From positions 1-8,745 of the forward strand of contig JAESUA010000399.1 in the NCBI GenBank assembly GCA_016763255.1: a stretch of DNA of 8,745 nucleotides, written 5' to 3'. This DNA is from Magnetovibrio sp. (GTDB lineage: Bacteria; Pseudomonadota; Alphaproteobacteria; Rhodospirillales; Magnetovibrionaceae). The translations under genes and the position numbers were made by a program. Within the stretch, counting starts at the first letter, position 1. Every line of letters begins with the position of its first letter. This document shows positions 1 to 5,468 of the stretch, one piece after another. The notes under the pieces are model-generated. The model did not search any database. It was not told the DNA's origin and saw only the letters and a list, made by a program, of their open reading frames with translations.

Positions 1-151
1 CACCGCAGCCCAGATCCAGCGCCCGTTCACCGGGCTTGGCCCGACCAGCGGCGGCCAGCAAAACCGGATCGACGGCGGCACGGTAACCGTTTTTGGGCTG
101 ATTGAGGGTCACACGACCATCCAGGATGTGGTCTTTACTGGTATCAGTCAT
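1..151 (-). CDS. TrmN6-like tRNA (adenine-N6) methyltransferase, N-terminal part
   Basis: This is the N-terminal 50 residues of an SAM-dependent methyltransferase; the rest lies beyond position 1. The protein begins MTDTSKDHILDGRV, continues through NGYRAAVDPVLLAAA, and reaches the SAM-binding motif I start (ALDLGCG) at the window edge. The combination 'LxGRVxLxQPxxGYRAAxDPVLLAA' followed directly by motif I is typical of the TrmN6/YfiC family, which methylates A37 of tRNA1(Val); family assignment is from recall, and the catalytic NPPY motif is not in view. The ATG at 149-151 has a good Shine-Dalgarno (GAGGG, complement of 157-161, 5 nt spacing) lying inside the upstream DUF2007 gene. The two genes overlap by 8 nt, so translation is probably coupled. 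Confidence 0.8.
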   Translation of the reverse strand, partial: MTDTSKDHILDGRVTLNQPKNGYRAAVDPVLLAAAGRAKPGERALDLGCG

Positions 152-386
152 TGTCACCCTCGTTGTCCACATCGCCGGATGCAATCCGGTCAGCTTCTGC
201 CAATATGGTTTTTGCCACGAATTGATCTTTTTGGGCCACCATAATTCTGCGCGGTATCGCTAAGACCGACCCATCCATGATGCTCATATGCTCATCCAGC
301 ACCAAAACCTCAATCCCGGCATCGCTCAAATGCGCCTGAAGCCACGAAATCAACACTGGATCGTTTGTGCGCACAAGCTCAAACAT
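144..386 (-). CDS. DUF2007 domain protein (putative signal-transducing protein)
   Basis: This is an 80-aa soluble protein with no signal peptide or membrane segment. Its start, MFELVRTNDPVLISWLQAHL, followed by an 'AGIEVLVLDEHMS...GS.LAIPRRIMV' pattern and a final helix (AKTILAEAD), matches the small ferredoxin-like DUF2007 fold that is related to PII-type folds. Its molecular role is unknown. An AGGAG-type ribosome-binding site lies 11 nt before the ATG, on the complement around 398-403. Its stop codon lies inside the start of the methyltransferase gene (shared bases 144-151), so the two form an operon. From recall, DUF2007, methyltransferase and divergent polyprenyl synthase is a common alphaproteobacterial gene order, which supports the call. 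Confidence 0.8.
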   Translation of the reverse strand: MFELVRTNDPVLISWLQAHLSDAGIEVLVLDEHMSIMDGSVLAIPRRIMVAQKDQFVAKTILAEADRIASGDVDNEGDND

Positions 387-536
387 ACAATAATAGTCTC
401 CTCAAATGGCCCTACCCGACCAGGGCGCTTGACCAAAGCCCCTTCGGGCAGTCATATATGCTCCAACATTACTGTAATATTGATGGCTGGACACCCACTT
501 CGCTGGAATCGCCGTCGCACCACAGGGAGAAACGCT
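387..536. promoter_or_regulatory. Divergent promoter region between DUF2007 and the polyprenyl synthase gene
   Basis: This 150-bp spacer must hold promoters for both directions. On the plus strand, TTGACC (429-434, five of six matches to a -35 box) lies 17 bp before a weak TCATAT (452-457), and TAATAT (475-480) is another possible -10. Small inverted repeats are GCCCT/AGGGC (409-413, 422-426), GCCC/GGGC (438-441, 446-449) and ATTAC-T-GTAAT (468-478). None is convincing enough to name an operator. Confidence 0.35.
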
Positions 537-1553
537 TTGGGCGTGGTCGTAAAATTGGATGAAGAGCGTCAAAAAAGCTCGCCTTTGGATCGTTTAGCCG
601 ACCTGGTCAAAGATGATCTGAAAGCCGCCAACACCGCGATTGTCGAGCGCATGCACTCGCCCGTTTCGCTGATCCCGCAGCTTGCCGGTCACATCATCGC
701 CGCCGGTGGCAAACGCCTGCGGCCGATGCTGACCTTGGCCTCGGCGCGCATGTGCGGCTATGAAGGCGATCGCCACATCTTGTTGTCGGCGTGTATTGAG
801 TTCATCCACACCGCGACCCTGTTGCACGACGACGTGGTCGACGAAAGCGATCTGCGCCGGGGTGAATCCACGGCCAATGCTTTATGGGGCAACAAACCCA
901 GCGTGCTGGTTGGTGATTTTTTATTCACCCGTTCGTTTGCGCTGATGGTCGAAGACGGCGATTTGGAAGTGCTGCGCATTTTGTCGCAGGGCTCTTCGAT
1001 CCTGGCCGAAGGCGAAGTGCTGCAGCTGGTCACCGCCAACGACACCGAAACCAGCGAAAGCGCCTATATGGAAGTGATCCAGGCCAAAACCGCTGAATTG
1101 TTTGCCGCCGCCGCCGAATTGGGCCCGGCGATCGCAAAACGTCCGAAAAAAGAACAAGATGCGTTTCGCGCTTATGGCATGAACTTAGGCATCGCGTTCC
1201 AACTGATCGACGACGTGTTGGATTTTTCCGCCAAGGAAGAAGCCTTGGGCAAGGCGGTCGGCGACGATTTTCGCGAAGGCAAGATCACCCTGCCGATCGT
1301 GCTGGCGTTTGCCCGCGGCACGGACGAAGAACGCGCGTTTTGGAAACGCACCATGGAAGAGCTCGACCAAAAAGACGGCGACATGGAATATGCCATGACA
1401 TTGTTGGAAAAACACAAGGCGCTGTCCGACACCGCAGAACGTGCACGTCACTTTGGAGCCATCGCCAAAGATGCACTGGGCACCTTCCCCGACTCAGATA
1501 TCAAAGCCGCCCTGTTGGATGTGGTCGACTTCTGCATCGAGCGCGCATACTAA
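537..1553 (+). CDS. Octa/decaprenyl diphosphate synthase (ubiquinone side chain)
   Basis: This trans-prenyltransferase adds isopentenyl diphosphate units to an allylic primer to make the long polyprenyl diphosphate used as the ubiquinone tail; it acts in the cytosol and depends on Mg2+. Numbered from the TTG at 537 it has 338 residues. It shows GGKRLRP (57-63), the first Asp-rich motif DDVVD followed by LRRG (98-109), KT (184-185) and the second Asp-rich motif QLIDDVLD (222-229). The residue five places before the first DDxxD is Ala93 rather than an aromatic, as expected for long-chain rather than C15/C20 products. The frame stays open upstream to an ATG at 288, but that stretch is antisense to DUF2007. 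GGAG at 526-529 lies 7 nt from TTG 537, and family members usually begin MGVVV-like, as here. GTG 543 and ATG 483 are alternatives. Whether the product is C40 (IspB) or C50 (DdsA) cannot be told. Confidence 0.93.
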   Translation: MGVVVKLDEERQKSSPLDRLADLVKDDLKAANTAIVERMHSPVSLIPQLAGHIIAAGGKRLRPMLTLASARMCGYEGDRHILLSACIEFIHTATLLHDDVVDESDLRRGESTANALWGNKPSVLVGDFLFTRSFALMVEDGDLEVLRILSQGSSILAEGEVLQLVTANDTETSESAYMEVIQAKTAELFAAAAELGPAIAKRPKKEQDAFRAYGMNLGIAFQLIDDVLDFSAKEEALGKAVGDDFREGKITLPIVLAFARGTDEERAFWKRTMEELDQKDGDMEYAMTLLEKHKALSDTAERARHFGAIAKDALGTFPDSDIKAALLDVVDFCIERAY

Positions 1554-1573
1554 ACCCGAAATTTTCTAATTTA

Positions 1574-1670
1574 GAGGGGTGCAAGGCAACCTGAGGCAAG
1601 CGCAAGCGCGCGTCACGCGAATGCGCGTGAGCCAAACGAGCCTAAGGCGAGTGCCCGGCACTTGAGGGGC
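1574..1670. repeat. Palindrome-rich intergenic element
   Basis: This stretch follows the polyprenyl synthase stop and has no gene I accept. It is bounded by two GAGGGG direct repeats exactly 90 bp apart (1574-1579 and 1664-1669). Inside are the imperfect repeats CCTGAGGCAAG and CCTAAGGCGAG, a hairpin TCACGCG/CGCGTGA with a 4-nt loop (1613-1619, 1624-1630), and a tight palindrome AGTGCC-C-GGCACT (1650-1662). It resembles a REP-like intergenic repeat or a structured RNA, but with only one copy visible I cannot choose. No T-tract follows any hairpin on the plus strand, so it is not an obvious terminator for the upstream gene. Confidence 0.4.
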
Positions 1671-1685
1671 AAAAAAAGAAACATT

Positions 1686-1710
1686 CTGGACCTTGCTATG
1701 CAAGGTCCAG
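1686..1710. repeat. Perfect 11-bp inverted repeat overlapping the tRNA-Pro promoter
   Basis: CTGGACCTTGC (1686-1696) and its exact complement GCAAGGTCCAG (1700-1710) are separated only by TAT. The repeat covers the candidate -35 box of the tRNA promoter. It could be an operator or a transcribed hairpin. On the minus strand it is followed after a few bases by a T-rich run (complement of 1671-1685), so a weak minus-strand terminator is also possible. Confidence 0.6.
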
Positions 1711-1723
1711 GACGCTATATAAG
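1693..1723 (+). promoter_or_regulatory. Candidate promoter of tRNA-Pro
   Basis: TTGCTA (1693-1698) and TATATA (1716-1721) are 17 bp apart, each with four of six consensus matches. TATAAG (1718-1723) is a slightly better -10 with a 19-bp spacer. The tRNA begins about 25-30 bp downstream, a normal distance for a short 5' leader. Confidence 0.45.
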
Positions 1724-1748
1724 CGCCTCCAAATGAGCACAAGATTAT

Positions 1749-1825
1749 CGGAGTGTAGCTCAGCCTGGTAGAGCACCGTCTTCGGGAGGCGGGGGTCCTC
1801 AGTTCGATTCTGGGCACTCCGACCA
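1749..1825 (+). tRNA. tRNA-Pro (anticodon CGG)
   Basis: This is a complete 77-nt cloverleaf that decodes CCG. The acceptor stem CGGAGTG pairs with CACTCCG, the discriminator base is A, and CCA is encoded (1823-1825). The D arm is GCTC/GAGC with loop AGCCTGGTA. The anticodon arm CCGTC/GGCGG (one G-U pair) carries loop TTCGGGA, placing anticodon CGG at 1783-1785. The variable region is GGGTC, and the T arm CTCAG/CTGGG has loop TTCGATT. The C1-G72 first pair is normal for bacterial proline tRNA. It sits alone between its own promoter and terminator. Confidence 0.97.
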
Positions 1826-1827
1826 AT

Positions 1828-1865
1828 AAAAACCCCCGTCCGAGAAATCGGACGGGGGTTTTTCT
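1828..1865 (+). terminator. Strong rho-independent terminator after tRNA-Pro
   Basis: CCCCCGTCCGA (1833-1843) pairs perfectly with TCGGACGGGGG (1848-1858) around a GAAA tetraloop, followed by five T (1859-1863). Five A precede the stem, so it could also work in the other direction. It begins only a few bases after the tRNA CCA. Confidence 0.96.
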
Positions 1866-1942
1866 ATGCCCGCCCCGAACACCGAAAACCAAAACGGCAC
1901 TGCAAATTGCTTCGTTTCCGAACACAAAGAACTTAACTCAGT

Positions 1943-1957
1943 TGAGAATGATTATTG
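1943..1957. promoter_or_regulatory. Fur-like box upstream of the porin
   Basis: TGAGAATGATTATTG matches the 7-1-7 Fur core TGATAATNATTATCA at 11 of 14 informative positions by eye. It lies about 45 bp before the consensus -10 of the porin gene. Immediately upstream and overlapping is a small inverted repeat CTCA-GT-TGAG (1937-1946). Binding by Fur or a Fur-family Mur/Irr-like regulator is inferred from the match alone. Confidence 0.45.
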
Positions 1958-2001
1958 ATAACAAAAACACAATGTTAACAATTACACCCGCAAGATGAAA
2001 G

Positions 2002-2007
2002 TATAAT
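2002..2007 (+). promoter_or_regulatory. Consensus -10 box of the porin promoter
   Basis: A perfect TATAAT lies in an AT-rich stretch, giving an expected transcript start near 2013-2015 and a leader of about 80 nt. At normal spacing there is no good -35; TTAACA (1975-1980) is 21 bp away. The promoter may therefore depend on an activator, or a different -35 is used. Confidence 0.5.
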
Positions 2008-2036
2008 TATTTTTTCAATCCTAAACACATAAATTT

Positions 2037-2073
2037 ACCCAGTTTCATCAAGATATTTCTCAGCAAATTGGGT
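2037..2073 (+). promoter_or_regulatory. 5' leader hairpin of the porin mRNA
   Basis: ACCCAGTTT (2037-2045) can pair with AAATTGGGT (2065-2073), with one G-U pair and a 19-nt loop. Three further U-G pairs extend it outward (2034-2036 with 2074-2076). It ends shortly before the AGGA ribosome-binding site, so it could affect mRNA stability or translation. This is inference. Confidence 0.4.
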
Positions 2074-2094
2074 GGGGATATACGAGGAATTATC

Positions 2095-3219
2095 ATGAAA
2101 AAAATCCTTCTCGGCACCACCGTGGTCATTGCACTGGGTGCCATCAGCAGCGAAGCCTTTGCAGCTGATAAAATCAAACTCGAACTGGGTGGTTTCATGC
2201 GTCATTACGTTGGCATGATCCAAGATGATGAAGCATCCAACGCCGGCACCAACAACACCAACCGCGCCATGTCGTTCGGCCAAGACTCCAACACCGAAGT
2301 CTATTTCACGGGATCGACCGTTTTGGATAATGGTCTAAAAGTCGAAGCCACCATCGAATTGGAAGGCGACGGCGAAGAAGGCGGCAACTCCACCGATGCA
2401 TCATTCGTGACCGTCAGCGGTGAAACGATGGGTGCTTTGTCCGTTGGCGTGACCGCACATGGTGCCGATGATTTCAAAATTGACGCCCCGAACGCCGGTA
2501 ATTTTGGTTACACCGACCTGGATGTCTGGGCGCAGATGGCCGAAGGCACCGGCAACAACCAAGCGTTCACCTATACCGCATTGGTGGATTGGGTCGGCGA
2601 CAATTCCGTCAAAATGAAGTATGTATCACCAACCTTCAACGGGGTTAGCGCCTTTGCATCCTATAGCGCTGCTGAAGGTTCAGACGCGTCCGATGCCGAT
2701 AGCTTTGATCGCAACACCACCAGCGACGGTTCAACCTACGGCGTTACCTACAATCAGGACTTTTCGGGTGTCAACGTTGCAGCCGACTTGATCCAAGCCA
2801 ACATGAACGGTGATGCCAAATCAACCCATGTCGGCTTAAACGTCACCATGTCCGGCTTCACCGTCGGCGGTTCATATCTGATCAAAGACGATGACGATGG
2901 CAACACCACCAGCGCCAACGAAGACAGTGATGGCACGATGTGGGACGTGGGTATTGCATATGCAACGGGCTCGTACACCGTTTCCGCCAGCTATGCACGC
3001 GCACAAAATGATGGTGAAACCGACGTGACCGGTGAGAACGAAGATACCGTGTGGCGCGTTGCGGGCACCTATGACCTTGGCGCCGGCGTTGCTTTGTCCG
3101 CCACATACTTCAACGCAAAACGTGACAGTGAAGACCTTGTGGCTGCGCCGACCACTTATTTGAACGGCAAATCGGCACACGTCAGCGGCCTCATCGCCGG
3201 CATCGAAGTGGGTTTCTAA
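2095..3219 (+). CDS. Outer-membrane porin (Gram-negative porin family)
   Basis: This 374-aa protein should form an outer-membrane beta-barrel that lets small solutes diffuse. It starts with a clear Sec signal peptide (MKKILLGTTVVIALGAISS, cleavage after AFA at residue 23). The mature chain opens with KLELGGFMRHYVGM and alternates short amphipathic strands with Gly/Asn/Asp/Thr-rich loops. It ends in Phe (GIEVGF), the usual C-terminal signal for outer-membrane barrel assembly. ATG 2095 is chosen over the upstream ATG 2068 because GAGGA at 2084-2088 lies 6 nt away and the signal peptide starts exactly there. Loops are very acidic; residues 264-280 include four consecutive Asp and resemble a cation-binding loop. 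It is similar in style to Rhodospirillales porins. The substrate cannot be told. A Fur-like box upstream suggests metal control. Confidence 0.9.
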   Translation: MKKILLGTTVVIALGAISSEAFAADKIKLELGGFMRHYVGMIQDDEASNAGTNNTNRAMSFGQDSNTEVYFTGSTVLDNGLKVEATIELEGDGEEGGNSTDASFVTVSGETMGALSVGVTAHGADDFKIDAPNAGNFGYTDLDVWAQMAEGTGNNQAFTYTALVDWVGDNSVKMKYVSPTFNGVSAFASYSAAEGSDASDADSFDRNTTSDGSTYGVTYNQDFSGVNVAADLIQANMNGDAKSTHVGLNVTMSGFTVGGSYLIKDDDDGNTTSANEDSDGTMWDVGIAYATGSYTVSASYARAQNDGETDVTGENEDTVWRVAGTYDLGAGVALSATYFNAKRDSEDLVAAPTTYLNGKSAHVSGLIAGIEVGF

Positions 3220-3248
3220 GCTGAAACCACCTTCATTCTACTGAACTC

Positions 3249-3278
3249 AAAAAGAGCGGCTTGGGTCGCTCTTTTTTT
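3249..3278. terminator. Bidirectional terminator between the porin and the convergent cNMP-binding gene
   Basis: AGAGCG (3253-3258) pairs with CGCTCT (3267-3272) around an 8-nt loop. Flanking A and T runs lengthen the stem to about 10 bp, and seven T follow (3272-3278). The A run on the other side makes it usable for the minus-strand gene ending at 3326. Confidence 0.9.
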
Positions 3279-3325
3279 ATGAGCTATCGTCTCTTCGCAG
3301 AGTAGCAGACATGGGAGAGGCTGAG

Positions 3326-5194
3326 TTATTCCGTATTGCGCGCCAAGCCACGTAAACGGCGTACCACGGTTTTCAGCAAAAAGTGCAGCACCTGATCATT
3401 TTGGGCGAGTTTAGCGAGGCGCTCGTGCAGATTTTTTTCGGAAATGCACATCAACTTTGTCGCCACCACGGCCTTGGCTGAGGCCATGCGTGGTTGGTTA
3501 TCGATCAAGGACATTTCCCCAAGGATCTCCCCTTTGGAAAGCATCGCCAAATGTTGAGTTTTGCCGTTGTGGGTACGCGAAATTTCGATGACACCATCGA
3601 CAATCAGATAAGCTTCCTTACCCTGTTCACCTTCTTCAAACAAAACGCCACCTTGAGCAAGATCCAGCTCACCGTTCTTCGGTACAGCCCGCAGGGGGGC
3701 TTGATCTTCGGATTTTGTGTCAAGGGCGAGATCAGACCCGACAACATCTTCGTTGTTGGCCATTTTGATCAAAGATTCAGACAAGGTGTTCTTTAGATCT
3801 TCACCCAACACACTCATGCCAAGGCGATCGCGCAACGCATCAATGCCGTGCAGGCGCTGCGCATCATTCACATCCTGGGGAAACAAATCATAGATCGAAC
3901 GGAGTTCATTGAGCAGATGAAAGAGTTGCTGGCGAATGGTGCCATCATGTTTTTGGCCCAAGTGCGACGAAGATAAATCCAGCAGCACACCGAGCCGCGC
4001 AGCCTGAGAGGGCATCAGATACAAGGCTTGGCGAATGGCCGTTTCGATGGGCAAATCCTCGCCATCTTCACCCAACAATGTTTTTGCACGCAACACCACC
4101 GACTCAACCATTTGCGGGCCGCCGCTGATGCCGGTGGGTTCGACCAAGTCGCGCACCAAACCGATAAACGCCGAACGATCATCTTCGCGGCCGTTGTTGG
4201 ACAAGGCCTGGGTGCCGCCCAACCCCTTGGAAATGCGTTTCATCAACACCGTGCGGGTGGCCTTGAGGGTGTGCGTGGAAAACAGTTTATTCAGGCGCGC
4301 AATATCCGGCGACATATGGCGTGGCACCTTGTCAAAGCGCCCACTGATGATCAGCACATAGGTTTTCCACGCATCAATGGCAGTTGAAAATCCGCCGAAA
4401 AGCTCATCAATGGCGACGATGCCATCGAGAATTTCGGCCAGCAATTCGTCCGCCAATTCAACGCAGCGTTCCGCACTCGCTTGCTCGGCCAAATCGAGGG
4501 CGCGTTTGAATTTCTCACGCCAACCACCGCCTTCGATATGGGCGGCCAGCATGGCGTAGATCGTGCGTTGAACCTGTTTCGGTGCTTCACGGGCTTCGAT
4601 TTGTGCAATCGCCTGCTCCAGACCATGCGCACTCAAACCGGCCGCATCGTGCGCAGATACGTCGTTATTGCGCGCCCGTTTGAGGACTGAATTGAAAACC
4701 GTCTGTAATTTATCCAGACGTTCCATCTTGCTTTGCCCGGTGAGCTTGGCTTGCAATTGCGCGCCATGCTGAATGGCCGAAGGATAAAACGTTTCCATAC
4801 GATCCAACGTCCGCAGATGTCCAAAGTTGAACAACAGTTCCAGCATCGTGAGGTTGTTTTGATCCAAATAAGCACGGATGATGCGGGCCATGGTCAAACG
4901 CGCCGGCAGCGCATAATAAGCATCTATATTTTTGCAAAATGTCACTTCGGTGGTGGGATTGATCTTAAGGGGCTTGTGCGGAGCTGAATTGAGCTTTTCA
5001 AAAACCACCCGTTCCGTTGACCAGCTGTCGCGCTGCTCCGTCACCCGCACCCCACCGCATTTGCCCCCGGTCAGGATTTTTGCGGCATAATCCATAGCCT
5101 CGCTCCGTTTGGACGAAGACATGTCAATCACCCAGCGCTTACCGCTGTTGGTCAGGACTTCAAACGTGCTGGTGGACCAACTTTCTCGGGCCAC
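3326..5194 (-). CDS. Cyclic-nucleotide-binding domain protein with a large unassigned N-terminal region
   Basis: This 622-aa protein has no signal peptide or membrane segment. Residues about 511-610 form a CRP/PKA-type cyclic-nucleotide-binding domain: LFEEGEQGKEAYLIVDG, then the phosphate-binding cassette GEMSLIDNQPRMASAKA at 559-575, with Glu560 and Arg569 in the places that contact the ribose and cyclic phosphate. No helix-turn-helix follows, so it is unlikely to be a CRP-type transcription factor. Residues 1-75 look like a compact alpha/beta module (KRWVIDM, then GGVRVTEQRD and VVFEK). Residues 90-500 appear almost wholly helical, and I recognise no enzyme motif there. The start is GTG at 5192-5194, with GAGGGG 8 nt upstream; there is no better ATG. 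It may couple cAMP/cGMP level to a partner protein. The domain call is firm, the function unknown. Confidence 0.85.
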   Translation of the reverse strand: MARESWSTSTFEVLTNSGKRWVIDMSSSKRSEAMDYAAKILTGGKCGGVRVTEQRDSWSTERVVFEKLNSAPHKPLKINPTTEVTFCKNIDAYYALPARLTMARIIRAYLDQNNLTMLELLFNFGHLRTLDRMETFYPSAIQHGAQLQAKLTGQSKMERLDKLQTVFNSVLKRARNNDVSAHDAAGLSAHGLEQAIAQIEAREAPKQVQRTIYAMLAAHIEGGGWREKFKRALDLAEQASAERCVELADELLAEILDGIVAIDELFGGFSTAIDAWKTYVLIISGRFDKVPRHMSPDIARLNKLFSTHTLKATRTVLMKRISKGLGGTQALSNNGREDDRSAFIGLVRDLVEPTGISGGPQMVESVVLRAKTLLGEDGEDLPIETAIRQALYLMPSQAARLGVLLDLSSSHLGQKHDGTIRQQLFHLLNELRSIYDLFPQDVNDAQRLHGIDALRDRLGMSVLGEDLKNTLSESLIKMANNEDVVGSDLALDTKSEDQAPLRAVPKNGELDLAQGGVLFEEGEQGKEAYLIVDGVIEISRTHNGKTQHLAMLSKGEILGEMSLIDNQPRMASAKAVVATKLMCISEKNLHERLAKLAQNDQVLHFLLKTVVRRLRGLARNTE

Positions 5195-5280
5195 AATTCA
5201 ATCCCCTCATTACATTGGCTGATATAGCGGTTGAGGTTTATCCCCTCCGCCACCAACTATTTAGCTGTGACATGGAATTC

Positions 5281-5309
5281 GGTGACCCTTAAGTTTTAAG
5301 GCATTCACC
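5281..5309. repeat. Nested inverted repeat in the divergent spacer
   Basis: The inner arms CCTTAA (5287-5292) and TTAAGG (5296-5301) are separated by GTT. The outer arms GGTGA (5281-5285) and TCACC (5305-5309) enclose them with a small 1/3-nt internal bulge. There is no T-tract on either side, so it is not a standard terminator. It may be a leader hairpin of the minus-strand gene or a protein site. Confidence 0.45.
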
Positions 5310-5328
5310 AAAAACCGTTTTGAATCAT

Positions 5329-5353
5329 TTGGTAATACCAAGTGGCATTACCA
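5329..5353. promoter_or_regulatory. Tandem GntR/FadR-type operator-like palindromes
   Basis: The first site, TTGGTA-A-TACCAA (5329-5341), is a perfect palindrome and fits the TGGTnnnACCA pattern known for the FadR subfamily of GntR regulators. The second, TGGCATTACCA (5343-5353), fits with one mismatch, and its centre is 13 bp from the first. The two halves together also read as a 10-bp inverted repeat with one mismatch (5331-5340, 5343-5352). No GntR gene is in the window. Confidence 0.45.
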
Positions 5354-5400
5354 GCAGACTTTCTTCAAGGATCAACGGACCGACATAAATGGCACGATTT

Positions 5401-5430
5401 TTGAAGTTAAACTTGACGCAGCTCTAAAAT
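5401..5430 (+). promoter_or_regulatory. Candidate promoter of the response regulator
   Basis: TTGAAG (5401-5406, four of six) and TAAAAT (5425-5430, five of six) are separated by 18 bp and would start transcription near 5437. TTGACG (5413-5418) is a better -35, but has no acceptable -10 at the right distance. Confidence 0.4.
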
Positions 5431-5447
5431 TTGCAAAATGCAAATTT
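5427..5447. promoter_or_regulatory. Perfect 9-bp inverted repeat, likely operator
   Basis: AAATTTGCA (5427-5435) and TGCAAATTT (5439-5447) flank a 3-bp centre (AAA). It overlaps the candidate -10 and start point of the response-regulator promoter, the usual place for a repressor site. The AT-rich TGCAAA half-sites recall Fur-family boxes in alphaproteobacteria, but this is a loose likeness and other repressors are possible. Confidence 0.5.
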
Positions 5448-5468
5448 GCTCATATGGGAAAATGAAGA

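Noticed and set aside
288..536. Long N-terminal extension of the polyprenyl synthase reading frame
   Set aside because: It runs antisense through the start of DUF2007, has no family similarity, and a good ribosome-binding site lies at TTG 537.
1686..1710. Plus-strand terminator for the polyprenyl synthase mRNA
   Set aside because: The stem is excellent, but it is followed by GACGCTATATAAG rather than a T-tract, so it does not meet the usual form.
1749..1825. Genomic-island attachment at the tRNA gene
   Set aside because: No integrase, no repeated 3' tRNA end and no foreign gene block lie nearby; the neighbours are ordinary chromosomal genes.
1566..1925. 119-aa minus-strand open frame
   Set aside because: It passes straight through the tRNA-Pro and its terminator on the opposite strand; such frames are artefacts of the tRNA sequence.
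2754..3180. Several minus-strand frames inside the porin gene
   Set aside because: They are His/Val/Cys-rich antisense shadows of Asp/Gly/Thr repeats in the porin, with no ribosome-binding sites.
4028..4387. 119-aa and 108-aa plus-strand frames inside the cNMP-binding gene
   Set aside because: They are antisense to a well-supported 622-aa frame and their composition is unlike a protein.
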